NCBI GenBank assembly: GCA_965215775.1
Contig: CBDCEG010000016.1
Span: 44,716-108,715, forward strand
Reading direction: 5' to 3'
DNA: 64,000 nt
Source: CBDCEG01 sp965215775
GTDB lineage: Bacteria; Pseudomonadota; Gammaproteobacteria; Cardiobacteriales; Ostreibacteriaceae
Shown: positions 25,841 to 34,929 of the stretch, in pieces
How the letters are laid out: every line of letters starts with the position of its first letter
Position numbering within the stretch: the stretch's first letter is position 1
The notes under the pieces: model-generated
The model's database searches: none
What the model was told of the DNA's origin: nothing
Seen by the model: only the letters and a program-made list of their open reading frames with translations
Program-made: the position numbers and the translations under genes

Positions 25841-26236
25841 ATGGAAGAATTAAATAGAAATATAAAAAAATCAATGTTTTGGGCAAAAGCAACTAGTATC
25901 ATTGCTTTAGTATGGTTTTTTGTAAGTATTTTATCTAGTATATTTAGTGCCAATCATTTTAATAGCATTTACATTATTAAGTTTCTGGTTCCAAATTCAT
26001 TTTACTTCTTTTTTATGGTTCTTATTCCAACCATAATTTTATTAAAGTTTTCATCAAGGTGCAAAATATATTTATCTACAGAGGATATGAGTTTTTTGGA
26101 GAAAGCATGTGCAAGCCAAGGGTTATTTATTAAGTATATCGGTATATCACAGTTAATATCAATAACTATTTTCTTAGTAATTATGCTGTTAATGTTTATG
26201 CTAGGTGGTAAGTTTGAATACAACATAAGTTTTTAA
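25841..26236 (+). CDS. Small membrane protein, second gene of cassette 2
   Basis: 131 aa, paralogue of the 126-aa protein at 24931. It shares the start MEELNRNIKKSMFWAK, three membrane helices and the conserved block LLKFSSRCKIYLSTEDMSFLEKACASQGLFIKYIGI. It starts 5 bp after the preceding gene, tighter than the 45 bp in cassette 1, which suggests translational coupling. No terminator is visible after it; the alaS remnant begins on the other strand. Confidence 0.65.
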   Translation: MEELNRNIKKSMFWAKATSIIALVWFFVSILSSIFSANHFNSIYIIKFLVPNSFYFFFMVLIPTIILLKFSSRCKIYLSTEDMSFLEKACASQGLFIKYIGISQLISITIFLVIMLLMFMLGGKFEYNISF

Positions 26237-26247
26237 TTCAACTAAAA

Positions 26248-26385
26248 CTAACCTTTCAATATATCAGTCAAAGAATGCAAAGCTTCATCTATTTTACTAA
26301 TATCATTTCCGCCAGCTTGTGCGAAATCAGGTCTTCCTCCGCCTCATTTAGTCCAATTTTGATAAATTTTATTAGACTACCTTGC
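26248..26385 (-). pseudogene. alaS: alaS C-terminal remnant (alanyl-tRNA synthetase)
   Basis: On the minus strand 26343-26248 reads GGGRPDFAQAGGND, then a short helix and a stop, which is the exact C-terminal signature of the AlaRS DHHA1 domain. Upstream the homology continues in another frame (SLIKFIKIG) and then fades, so the gene is reduced to its last ~45 codons with at least one indel. A complete alaS must lie elsewhere. In many gammaproteobacteria alaS lies close to recA, here 2 kb away, so this may mark the old locus, though in inverted orientation. Confidence 0.8.
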
Positions 26386-26466
26386 CTCAAAAAAAGCCAA
26401 AACACTTTGTTTTGTGCGTCTGTCAAGCTATCACCTTGGTATAGAACAAACCTTAGGTCTTTATTC

Positions 26467-26512
26467 AAATCTATAAAAATTATTGCCGTAGGATTTAACC
26501 CTGATATAAATA
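26467..26512 (+). repeat. Dispersed 46-bp repeat, copy 2
   Basis: 41/46 identical to 11117-11162. It reads KSIKIIAVGFNPDIN then a stop on the plus strand. It lies just beyond the alaS remnant, 87 bp before the metallophosphatase gene. Confidence 0.5.
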
Positions 26513-26598
26513 GATAATTTACTTGCTGATTAAACTATTTGAAGTGTTTATTTAATATGCTATTGTTAAATACCTAATTCAAAAAATAAACCAAATAA

Positions 26599-27531
26599 AT
26601 GACTAAAAATATAAAACTAATCTTTTTAATATTATTATCAATATTAATCTCTTGTGATAAAAAAGAAGCAGAGAAAGTAGAAATTGATAAGCGAAGCAAA
26701 GAGTATATAAATTTTGTTGCTATTGGTGACCAAGGGACTGGTGGTGCTTTTCAGAAAATCATCCGTGATAGAATGGAGTTTGTTTGTAATGAAGATAACT
26801 TTAATTTTTATCTTTTATTGGGTGATAATTTTTATTGGAATGGTGTTGCAAATGCTAAGGACAAAAAGTTTAAAAGTATGTTTGAAGATATTTATAATAC
26901 GAAGTGCCTTAAAACAAAAAAACTATATGCAGTTCTAGGAAATCATGATTATAAGCAAAATCCACAAGCTCAAATTGACTATTCTAAGTTAAATATTGGC
27001 ACTGGAATTTGGAATATGCCAAATAATTATTATACGAAATCATTTGGTGGCACCAAGGATAAGCCTTTGTTACAGATTGTATTTTTAGATACAAATATTG
27101 ATTTAAAAGAACAGATACCTTTTTTAAAAAATAGCTTTAAAAATTCAAAAGCTATTTGGAGAGCAGTTGCTGCTCATCACCATATTAGAAGTTTTAGCAA
27201 AAAATATGGAGACGATGCAAATTTAGTAAAACAACTTTTACCAACTTTAAAAGATTTAAATATTGATTTATATATAAGCGGTCATTCTCATAGCCTGCAA
27301 CTAATTGAGAAACCTAATGAACCTTTGTATATTGTCTCAGGTTCTGGTGGTAAAGGGCATAGACCACTGACAAAAGCAGACAAAAGCTTGATATATGGTG
27401 AGGCTCAGTATGGATTCTCTGAAATTATTTTAAATGAAGATGAGTTGCAAATAGAGTTTTATACCATATATGAAGAAAAGGAATTTTTTGAGACCAAAAG
27501 AATCTTTAAGAAAAAAGTAGAGGTTAAATAA
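26599..27531 (+). CDS. Metallophosphoesterase lipoprotein (purple-acid-phosphatase-like)
   Basis: 310 aa. A short signal peptide ends in LISC (lipidated Cys ~19), so the protein is exported and membrane anchored. The five dimetal motifs are in order: AIGDQGTGG, LLGDNFYWNG, VLGNHDY, AAHHHIRSF and YISGHSHSLQ. The spacing and GDNFY resemble tartrate-resistant (type 5) acid phosphatases. The substrate is unknown. Its stop overlaps the start of yaaA (TAATG), so the two are translationally coupled. Confidence 0.85.
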   Translation: MTKNIKLIFLILLSILISCDKKEAEKVEIDKRSKEYINFVAIGDQGTGGAFQKIIRDRMEFVCNEDNFNFYLLLGDNFYWNGVANAKDKKFKSMFEDIYNTKCLKTKKLYAVLGNHDYKQNPQAQIDYSKLNIGTGIWNMPNNYYTKSFGGTKDKPLLQIVFLDTNIDLKEQIPFLKNSFKNSKAIWRAVAAHHHIRSFSKKYGDDANLVKQLLPTLKDLNIDLYISGHSHSLQLIEKPNEPLYIVSGSGGKGHRPLTKADKSLIYGEAQYGFSEIILNEDELQIEFYTIYEEKEFFETKRIFKKKVEVK

Positions 27532-28307
27532 TGTTAATTGTAATATCGCCAGCAAAAACACTAGATTTTAAAACAAAATCAACAACCAATAAATTTTCAA
27601 TTCCAGAATTTATCAACGATTCTAAGAGCTTAATTAACCAAGCAAAAAATCTAAAACCTGAAGATATCTCTACTTTAATGAAAATAAGTGAAAAGCTAGC
27701 AATTCTGAATTTTGAAAGATTTCAAGATTGGGAAACACCATTTGATTTAGATAACTCTAAACAATCAATCCTTGCTTTTAAAGGAGATGTTTATACAGGG
27801 CTTGATGCACAAACTATTTCCAAAGCAGACTTAGATTGGGTAAATAATCATTTAAGAATTCTTTCTGGATTATATGGCTTATTGCGTCCATTAGACTTGA
27901 TGCAGGCTTATAGATTAGAGATGGGTGTTAAATTTGAGAATACAAATGGTAAAAATTTGTATGAGTTTTGGGGTGATAAAATAACAAATTCACTGAATAA
28001 AGATTTGGAGAATCTTGAAGAACCTATTTTATTAAATTTGGCGTCAAATGAATATTTTAAGTCTATAAAAATAAAATCACTTGCAGCAAATATAATCACA
28101 CCAGTTTTTAAAGATTTTAAATCTGGAAAATACAAAATAATTAGCTTTTATGCAAAAAAAGCTCGTGGAACAATGGTGAGATGGATAATTGATAACAAAA
28201 TAACTAATCACCGTGAATTAATCAATTTTAATATTGATGGTTATAAATATTGCGAAGATGAATCTATACACAATGAACTTATTTTTAAAAGAGACTTGGC
28301 TAAATAG
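27531..28307 (+). CDS. yaaA: YaaA peroxide-stress protein family
   Basis: 258 aa, full length. E. coli YaaA lowers intracellular free iron during hydrogen peroxide stress and has a DNA-binding fold. Seen: the start MLIVISPAKTLDF, the FKGDVYTGLDA block, LRILSGLYGLLRPLDLMQAYRLEMG, NLASNEYFKSI and FYAKKARGTMVRW. The ATG overlaps the stop of the phosphatase gene by one base. Confidence 0.95.
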   Translation: MLIVISPAKTLDFKTKSTTNKFSIPEFINDSKSLINQAKNLKPEDISTLMKISEKLAILNFERFQDWETPFDLDNSKQSILAFKGDVYTGLDAQTISKADLDWVNNHLRILSGLYGLLRPLDLMQAYRLEMGVKFENTNGKNLYEFWGDKITNSLNKDLENLEEPILLNLASNEYFKSIKIKSLAANIITPVFKDFKSGKYKIISFYAKKARGTMVRWIIDNKITNHRELINFNIDGYKYCEDESIHNELIFKRDLAK

Positions 28308-28382
28308 ATAAATTCAAAAAATAGAGAAACTCGTATAAATTACCAAAGGGTTGTTTAATAAGATAATTAGGGTATTTTTTAT

Positions 28383-30092
28383 TTAAAGTTCTTTGTTTAT
28401 TATATTATTTAAATAGAAATTAAATTGAGCATTTCCTTCTTCATCTTTAGCCTTATGAAGCTGCCAAAACAAGCCAAATTCTTGATTGATTTTATCAAAT
28501 ATCTCTTTGGTTGGTTTACTATCAGAAGTATCTTTTAGCATTAGAATTGGGTGGCAACCATTATATTTATTTTGATTGAAACCTACTCTAACAGCTAAGA
28601 AGCCTTGAGCTTCCCAAAATAAAATATTTTTTTGTATTGCACTAAATGAAGTTGTTACGGCTTCATACCTTCTTTGTTTTGCTATTTGAATTGTTTTACT
28701 TATAAGTTTGGTTGCGTTTTTATTACGCCTATAGTTTTTATCTGTTGCTATTCTTATTATTCTTAAATACTTGTGGTTTATTATTTCTAAAATCCCATAT
28801 GAATTTATTAGACTTTGAATGCTTAAAGCACCTTTGGGACGCCTTGTTCCATTGAAAATATCCTCAGCAATACTTTTATCTTCACACTCTTCATCAACAG
28901 ATACACAAGCACTTATAACCATATTTAGTTCTATAACAACAGAAAAAACTAAGTTTTTATTATTATAAAAGTTTGCCAAATCATTAGGTGTTGTCTTATA
29001 GTGAGCTTCTGCAAGGAGCTTATAACAAGGAAAAAGTAAGCCTAGTTTAACCATTTCTTTATTTCCATATGTGAAAACACCATCAGAATGGTTTAAATCT
29101 GTCTTTTTAAGGATATTTTGAAAACATAAGTCTGAAATGATTTTTTCAATTGGGTCAAGCTCTGAGAATCTAAAAGGTATTTTTAACTCAATTACCTTTA
29201 TACTTGAAGAAGCATCGTTTTCTATATATTCTAGCCTATAGGACTGACCTTTACTTTCATAGCCTTCTATGGTGGTTGCTAAATAGACGGAGATGTCACT
29301 GTCCTTAGCCTTTTGCAAAGCATTATTTACAGTGCCAAAGGGTAAAGATGCTGCTTCATCTATTATTAAAACATCATAATTAGAGATTTTAGAAAGTATT
29401 TTCTCAGGAGGTAAAAAATGAAATGTTTCACGTGAAACATCTTTATTCTTATCTATTAAATTATATGCTGCTTTTTTACTTGGTGCGGTGCAGATAATTC
29501 TCTTGCCTTTTTTTAGTAATAGTGAGGCTATTTCACCAAGTAAAGTGCTTTTTCCTCTCCCTCTTTGTCCAATTATATGCGTTACTCTTTGCTCATTTGA
29601 TGTTTTTGTGAGTGATTTGGAAGCTGTATGACTTGTTTTTTTTGTTTTACTATCTTTGGCGTTTACTATAGATGTTTGCTTTGGGTAATCTTTTGATGCT
29701 TGTTGTGAAAATCTATTTTCACACTTTTTGAGCTTAGGAATGAAGTAATCTTCTAAAAACAAATTATCTTCTTTAGATTCTACATATATAAAGAATATTA
29801 AACTACCACCTTTTATAGTTCCAAAAAGAGCACACAATAAATTAACAGGAGTATTTTTATCAGCTATAACGATACAGCTATTATATTCACAACCTAAATG
29901 CTTTTGTTGATTTTTGTCTTTTATTGTATTAAATATATTGTTTATATCATACTTTTCACTTATCTTATTTGAAAGCGTAACTGCCTCCAGCTCTGTTTTT
30001 ATACTATCTATAACAACAGGAAGTCTAATGAAATTTTCCTGTGAAACTGTTATTAAGGTATCTACACTTGTAGAGTTCAAATAATCATTCAT
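28383..30092 (-). CDS. tmcA: tRNA(Met) cytidine acetyltransferase TmcA
   Basis: 569 aa. TmcA makes N4-acetylcytidine at the wobble position of elongator tRNA-Met. Seen: the N-terminal DUF1726-like region, Walker A IIGQRGRGKSTLL, DEAD-like Walker B VLIIDEAASLP, LATTIEGYESKGQSYRL, RRPKGALSIQSL, and GNAT acetyltransferase motifs (RIATDKNYRRNKNATKLI, FWEAQGFLAVRVG). It is about 100 residues shorter than E. coli TmcA, mainly at the C-terminus, where the tRNA-binding tail lies. It is last in the msbA operon and overlaps the NUDIX gene by 4 bp. Confidence 0.9.
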   Translation of the reverse strand: MNDYLNSTSVDTLITVSQENFIRLPVVIDSIKTELEAVTLSNKISEKYDINNIFNTIKDKNQQKHLGCEYNSCIVIADKNTPVNLLCALFGTIKGGSLIFFIYVESKEDNLFLEDYFIPKLKKCENRFSQQASKDYPKQTSIVNAKDSKTKKTSHTASKSLTKTSNEQRVTHIIGQRGRGKSTLLGEIASLLLKKGKRIICTAPSKKAAYNLIDKNKDVSRETFHFLPPEKILSKISNYDVLIIDEAASLPFGTVNNALQKAKDSDISVYLATTIEGYESKGQSYRLEYIENDASSSIKVIELKIPFRFSELDPIEKIISDLCFQNILKKTDLNHSDGVFTYGNKEMVKLGLLFPCYKLLAEAHYKTTPNDLANFYNNKNLVFSVVIELNMVISACVSVDEECEDKSIAEDIFNGTRRPKGALSIQSLINSYGILEIINHKYLRIIRIATDKNYRRNKNATKLISKTIQIAKQRRYEAVTTSFSAIQKNILFWEAQGFLAVRVGFNQNKYNGCHPILMLKDTSDSKPTKEIFDKINQEFGLFWQLHKAKDEEGNAQFNFYLNNIINKEL

Positions 30093-30955
30093 TTTACAAT
30101 TAGATTTTTAATAGCTTCTTTTATTTCATCAGAGTTTTTCAAGTTATTTATTAAGTTATGTCTAATAGCAAATTCAATAATAACAAGTTCACTATTAAAT
30201 TTAAAGTCAGTTGTTTTCTGTATTCTTTCAAGTATTTCATCAATACACATCAACTCAAAGCTTTCAACCTCACCATCATTAGGAATTGGTTTGAAATCAA
30301 CTGGTAACTCTAAATCATAATTAAAAATAGTATCTGGTCTAACTCCTATTTTAAGCTCTTTCCAATATTGCATAGTTGAAACAAATTTTGCATTTACTGC
30401 GATTTCCTTTGGTATTTTTGCCTCTTCATCGCATTCTTTGATTACATTATCAAATACCGAGATATCATGAGGAATACCTCCTGCTGCGATTTGATCTAGC
30501 TTACCAGGCTCTGTTTGTTTATTTTTGGAGCGTTTGGCAATCCACATATACAAAGTACCATTTTTCTTGCAAAACCCATTTATATGCACTCCATAGCCTG
30601 TTATTCCAAGATATGAAAGGGTTGAGCGTTCAATGGCTAATAACTCCTTTAATTTATGATTTTTAGAAACTGAATAAAGCTCATCTCTCCATTTATCTAA
30701 TTTACCAATTTTTTTAAAGTAATCTTTAAAGAAAGAATTTATCTGTTTCTCTTTGGCTTTTTTTAATGTTTCTTTAAATAATATTGAGACTGTTTTTTGT
30801 TTGGTGTTTATTGTAAAAATATCATTTCTTTTTTCTAAATCATCTAAAAATAAAGTATCAACAAACCCAACATTTATACCATTCACATCAAGTATAAAAT
30901 ACTTTTTATTTAAGCTGTTACCATCTGCTTTTTTAATCCTATCTAATAGATTCAT
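30089..30955 (-). CDS. DUF4743/NUDIX hydrolase
   Basis: 288 aa. An N-terminal DUF4743-like half (residues 1-~115) is followed by a NUDIX domain. The NUDIX box is seen as GGIPHDISVFDNVIKECDEEA, with the metal-binding Glu pair conserved and the Arg replaced by Lys. This architecture is known from thiamine-pyrophosphate-related NUDIX proteins (Tnr3-like), which act on damaged thiamine diphosphates; that role is a family inference. It overlaps tmcA by 4 bp and lies 1 bp after the amidohydrolase gene, so it is firmly in the operon. Confidence 0.82.
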   Translation of the reverse strand: MNLLDRIKKADGNSLNKKYFILDVNGINVGFVDTLFLDDLEKRNDIFTINTKQKTVSILFKETLKKAKEKQINSFFKDYFKKIGKLDKWRDELYSVSKNHKLKELLAIERSTLSYLGITGYGVHINGFCKKNGTLYMWIAKRSKNKQTEPGKLDQIAAGGIPHDISVFDNVIKECDEEAKIPKEIAVNAKFVSTMQYWKELKIGVRPDTIFNYDLELPVDFKPIPNDGEVESFELMCIDEILERIQKTTDFKFNSELVIIEFAIRHNLINNLKNSDEIKEAIKNLIVK

Positions 30956-30956
30956 C

Positions 30957-31940
30957 TTATAAGTCTAATATTTTTTTATAGTTAGTGAAAATAGGGCTAT
31001 CTTTCTCAAAATACTCCAAAATAGTTTCTGCATAACGGTCAAATGGATTACTGATTTTAAGTAATTCAAACCTTCTTTTGTAAGAAATATCATAACTATT
31101 TAGAACGCTAGTGAAAGGCACAGGGTAATCAGTTGCAAAGAGCAATTTATCATGTATTTGCGTTTGTTTACTCAAATGCGGTAGTGTTTTTGCTCGCATA
31201 GGCGTGAGAATTGCTGAAATATCTGCATATAAATTATCATATTTTTCTAACATTTCTAGAGCAGTAAAATATCCTTTATTAAAACTTTTGGGATTTTTTG
31301 AAAAGATTGAGTAGAATTTTTTCAAATCATAATCTATCGCCATATGTGCACAGACTGTTTTTACTCCAATTTGCACAGGAATATCAAGCATAGATATGTT
31401 TTCGCATTCTGGGTATGATTTTATACTACTTTCACTACCCACATGAATAATAAGCGGAATATTATATTTTTTAAGTTTTTCAAAATAAGGAATATATCGC
31501 TCATCTTTAGTATTTACATTCCAATAATTTTGCAAAAACTTAGCTCCTTTAAAACCAAGTTCTACATATTTATCAACCAAATCAAGTGCATCTGGGCGTT
31601 TAGGATTAATAGAAAAAAAAGGCACAATAATATCTTTATTATCATTATAAAGTTCTAGCAAATCTTCATTTGTTGCACAAACTGTTTTATCTCTATGGGT
31701 TACTTTTCCTTTATCATCAACTTTAGCATCAACACCAAATAAAACTATTTTATCTAAATATTTAGATTCTCTAACTAAATTAGTTATAGTTTTTTTATAT
31801 GCTGAATAAGGGTTTTCAATTAACTCTTTTGGTTTTATTCCAAGTTTTTTTGCAAAAAATCTAATAGCTAACTTATCATAAAATCTGTTGAAGCTAACTT
31901 CAGAGCTTAATAGGTGCGTATGGAAATCTACAGTTTTCAT
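30957..31940 (-). CDS. Amidohydrolase (metal-dependent hydrolase, amidohydrolase-2 type)
   Basis: 327 aa TIM-barrel hydrolase. Metal ligands are visible in the N-terminal DFHTHLL, then IIHVGSE, VCAHMAIDYD and the final LFATDYPVPF. The family includes ACMSD-like decarboxylases and lactonases; the substrate here is unknown. It lies 6 bp after yihY and 1 bp before the NUDIX gene on the minus strand, so it is part of the msbA-yihY-tmcA operon. Confidence 0.82.
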   Translation of the reverse strand: MKTVDFHTHLLSSEVSFNRFYDKLAIRFFAKKLGIKPKELIENPYSAYKKTITNLVRESKYLDKIVLFGVDAKVDDKGKVTHRDKTVCATNEDLLELYNDNKDIIVPFFSINPKRPDALDLVDKYVELGFKGAKFLQNYWNVNTKDERYIPYFEKLKKYNIPLIIHVGSESSIKSYPECENISMLDIPVQIGVKTVCAHMAIDYDLKKFYSIFSKNPKSFNKGYFTALEMLEKYDNLYADISAILTPMRAKTLPHLSKQTQIHDKLLFATDYPVPFTSVLNSYDISYKRRFELLKISNPFDRYAETILEYFEKDSPIFTNYKKILDL

Positions 31941-31946
31941 TATATT

Positions 31947-33143
31947 TTATTCTCCTTCTTTTCCAGCTTCTGCTTTATTTTTAGCTCCTGCAAGAATTTT
32001 CCCTCGCACAACTTGTATTATAAATTCATCTGTTAGGATTTTTATTGGCGTTGATAAAACATAGGAGTTACTTTGTTTATCAGTGCAAATAATAACTTTA
32101 TTATCTCTGAATATTTGAATAACTGAAAATACTTGCATATAAGATAAGTTAGTTTTATTTATCAAATCTATTATTGAAAGCTCTCCTTTTTGCCCTTCAA
32201 AGTAATTTATAAATTCATTTTTAATCATAACTGAAAAATACTCAATCTCAGAAGGATTTAAATCTCTTGAAGAGTGCGGTCTTAACAGCTTTGGATATTG
32301 AATAAAATAACTAACCAAAGCACCATATAAAAATAATAGCCAAAGTATATTTATCCAAATAAGTAATAAAATTATACTTATAAAACCTGCATAAATTATT
32401 GAAATACTTGAGCTTAAGTTAATTATTTTGGTAAAAATAGAAGTTAAAGGAATCCAAGAAATAGCAACAAATAACCCACCACTATAAGCACTAGAAAATT
32501 TCACAAAAGTATTTGGAATTGATTTATAAAGGGTTGCTAATAAAAAAGCAGCCAAAAGTATAGAAATTACTTTAAGAAAATAAAAAAATACCTTTCCTAA
32601 AAAAGGTGTGAAATGAGTGTCAATACCAGAAAGATAAAGCTTTAGTGAAAAAGTTGCAGCAATAATAATTATAGTTAATAAAACTGTTCCTAAGTATCCT
32701 ATGACTTGATTTTTAAGCTTTCTTTTATTCTCCACCAGCCAAATATGATTAAGTGAAACCTCAATTTTGGATAACAGTGTAAATGCCGAATAAAATAAAA
32801 ATGCAACACTAATTCCACTAAGCAAACTAGTTTGAGTATTACTTACAAAACTAGATAAATATTTACTTACTTCAATGCCTGAATCACCCATTGGAATTAA
32901 GATTTTATCAACTGCTTTTTGCAAATATTTAGAAAGCCCAAATGACTTTAAAACAGCAAATGAAATCGCCATAATTGGAACGATAGTAAGCAAAGTTGTA
33001 TGAGTTAATGATGAAGCATGAAGCTTTAAGCGAGAGCCAAAAACAATCCTAAGAATTGCCAAAGAGGCTCTTATAATTCTAAGAGAAGGGCTTGCATTTC
33101 CATCTTTCCAAAGTTTTAGTTCTAATTTAGATAATAAATTCAT
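31947..33143 (-). CDS. yihY: YihY/RbN family inner-membrane protein
   Basis: 398 aa with six predicted membrane helices, then a soluble ~110-residue C-terminal domain. Seen: the family's start region ASSLTHTTLLTIVPIMAIS and LLLIWINILWLLFLYGALVSY. Once called RNase BN, the E. coli protein is not an RNase; members are probably transporters or membrane-homeostasis proteins. The C-terminal part (SIIDLINKTNLSYMQVFSVI) looks like a winged helix. It lies 12 bp after msbA and 6 bp before the amidohydrolase gene. Confidence 0.88.
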   Translation of the reverse strand: MNLLSKLELKLWKDGNASPSLRIIRASLAILRIVFGSRLKLHASSLTHTTLLTIVPIMAISFAVLKSFGLSKYLQKAVDKILIPMGDSGIEVSKYLSSFVSNTQTSLLSGISVAFLFYSAFTLLSKIEVSLNHIWLVENKRKLKNQVIGYLGTVLLTIIIIAATFSLKLYLSGIDTHFTPFLGKVFFYFLKVISILLAAFLLATLYKSIPNTFVKFSSAYSGGLFVAISWIPLTSIFTKIINLSSSISIIYAGFISIILLLIWINILWLLFLYGALVSYFIQYPKLLRPHSSRDLNPSEIEYFSVMIKNEFINYFEGQKGELSIIDLINKTNLSYMQVFSVIQIFRDNKVIICTDKQSNSYVLSTPIKILTDEFIIQVVRGKILAGAKNKAEAGKEGE

Positions 33144-33155
33144 AGTATTTTTTGC

Positions 33156-34892
33156 TTATTCGCTAAAGTTATTCATTTGATGAAGCTTATAATAGTGTGC
33201 CTTTTTTGCTAACAAACTTGTATGAGTTCCCTGTTCCACGATTTTCCCTGCTTTCATAACTATTATTCTATCTGCGTTTGCAACAGTTGAAAGTCTGTGG
33301 GCGATAATGATTGAAGTTTTATCTTTCATAAGCTCAGTTAAAGCTGTTTGAACTTTGCTTTCAGATTCGCTATCAAGGGCAGAAGTTGCCTCGTCTAAAA
33401 TAAAAATAGGAGAGTCTTTGTAAATTGCTCTAGCTATTGAAATTCTTTGTTTTTGCCCACCTGATAACTGTTGCCCATCACTTCCGATAATAGTTTCAAA
33501 ACCTTTATCAAGTTTATCAATAAACTCTGTTGCAAAAGCTAATTTGGCAGATTTTTTTACTTTTTCCAAATCAATTTCCCTATCAGTTTCCGCATAAGCA
33601 ATATTTTTAATCACAGTATCATTGAATAAAACATTATCTTGGCTAATAAATGAAATCTGCTCTCGTAAAGTCTGCAAATTCATTTCTGAAATATTCATAT
33701 TATCTAAATTTATTTGTCCTTTTTGAATGTTATAAAACCTTGGGATTAATGAAACTAAAGAAGATTTACCACTTCCAGATGCACCAACTATTGCAATGGT
33801 TTCTTTTGGTTTTATTGTGAGGTTTATATTTTCTAGAACTGTTTCTTTTAAGTATTTAAAATTGACATTTTTAAACTCTAAATTACCACTAAATTTAACT
33901 TTAGTTTCAATTTCTGGTTTTTCATTACTTTCCTTTTCAATGTCTAAGAAACCAAAAATTGACTCACTTCCTGCTAATCCTTTTTGGACTATTTCATTGA
34001 TTTTAGTTAATTTTTTGATTGGTGTAAATAACATCGCCATCATTCCAATGTATGTTATAAAGCCACCAGAACTAAGTGTTCCTGCTGAGGATTGTTTTGC
34101 CATAATAATAATTACAATACTTAAAACTATAGTTATTATTAGCTCAATTGTTGGTGTTGTAATTGCTGAAACTGTTTCACTTTTGACGGCTGCATTTCGC
34201 ATTTTTTTAACTGTTTTGTTAAATTTATCAGATTCATAATCATATGAATTATGGATTTTGACTAATTTTTGACCTTTTATATTTTCATCTAAAATATGAT
34301 TCATTTCACCCATATTTGACTGTACACTTTTTGCAAGTTTTCTTAGGCGTTTGCTCACAAAAGAAATAATAACTCCAACAATTGGTGCAATAAATATTAT
34401 TAACATTGTAAGCTTCCAGTTTTGCCAAAGTAAAAAACTAAGCAAAACAATAACCGTAACACCTTCTCTAATTAAAGTGATTATTGCATTTGTAGCAGCT
34501 CCTGTTACTTGTAAAACATCATAATTAAACTTTGACAAAATTTCTCCACTTGTGGTGGTGTCATAAAACTTATGTGGTAAAAGCTGTAAATGTGCAAACA
34601 TTTCTTTCCTAATATCCAAAACAACACTGGTTGAAATATATCTGGAATAATAAGCGCCAATAAAAAAACTTATTCCACGAACAATAGTAATTAAAACCAA
34701 AGTTATTACGGCGGAGTAAATTGCAGACATATTTTGTTTTACAAAACCTTCGTCAATCATTGGTTTCATCGTTTTAACTAATAACGCACTGGTTGATGCG
34801 TAAACAATTACTGCAAGTAACATTATTCCTACAAATTTAAAGTAAGGAAAAACATAATTTATTAATCTCTTATAAAGGGTTATACTTTGCAT
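33156..34892 (-). CDS. msbA: Lipid A export ABC transporter MsbA
   Basis: 578 aa half-transporter that flips lipid A-core across the inner membrane. An N-terminal six-helix domain (to ~residue 320) is followed by an ATPase domain with Walker A GASGSGKSS, Q-loop ISFISQDNVLFND, signature LSGGQKQRISIARAI, Walker B FILDEATSALD and the H-loop IIAHRLSTV. Length and the neighbouring hldE (LPS heptose) favour MsbA over other exporters of the same build. It heads the five-gene minus-strand operon and is divergent from hldE (37-bp gap). Confidence 0.92.
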   Translation of the reverse strand: MQSITLYKRLINYVFPYFKFVGIMLLAVIVYASTSALLVKTMKPMIDEGFVKQNMSAIYSAVITLVLITIVRGISFFIGAYYSRYISTSVVLDIRKEMFAHLQLLPHKFYDTTTSGEILSKFNYDVLQVTGAATNAIITLIREGVTVIVLLSFLLWQNWKLTMLIIFIAPIVGVIISFVSKRLRKLAKSVQSNMGEMNHILDENIKGQKLVKIHNSYDYESDKFNKTVKKMRNAAVKSETVSAITTPTIELIITIVLSIVIIIMAKQSSAGTLSSGGFITYIGMMAMLFTPIKKLTKINEIVQKGLAGSESIFGFLDIEKESNEKPEIETKVKFSGNLEFKNVNFKYLKETVLENINLTIKPKETIAIVGASGSGKSSLVSLIPRFYNIQKGQINLDNMNISEMNLQTLREQISFISQDNVLFNDTVIKNIAYAETDREIDLEKVKKSAKLAFATEFIDKLDKGFETIIGSDGQQLSGGQKQRISIARAIYKDSPIFILDEATSALDSESESKVQTALTELMKDKTSIIIAHRLSTVANADRIIVMKAGKIVEQGTHTSLLAKKAHYYKLHQMNNFSE

Positions 34893-34929
34893 ATCAAATT
34901 AATTTTTATAATAAAATAAGGAGTTTACA

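Larger units (their letters stand above)
24418..26236 (+). repeat. Tandem duplication of a two-gene membrane-protein cassette
   Basis: Two gene pairs lie in the same order. The 155-aa and 148-aa proteins are paralogues (shared NIY-KP-A, GKGWA/AKGWA-FIAIL, KLFLNYNTSVKSL-like FFKYNSSIKSL). The 126-aa and 131-aa proteins are paralogues (shared LKFSSRCK-YL and ACASQGLF-KYIGI). Each pair is preceded by a terminator with the same GCTGTTAG core, or by related DNA. The divergence shows that the duplication is not recent. Confidence 0.85.

Noticed and set aside
26275..26517. An 80-aa plus-strand open frame
   Set aside because: Most of it is antisense to the alaS remnant, which has a far stronger protein match; only its final peptide, shared with 11.1 kb, was kept as a repeat.
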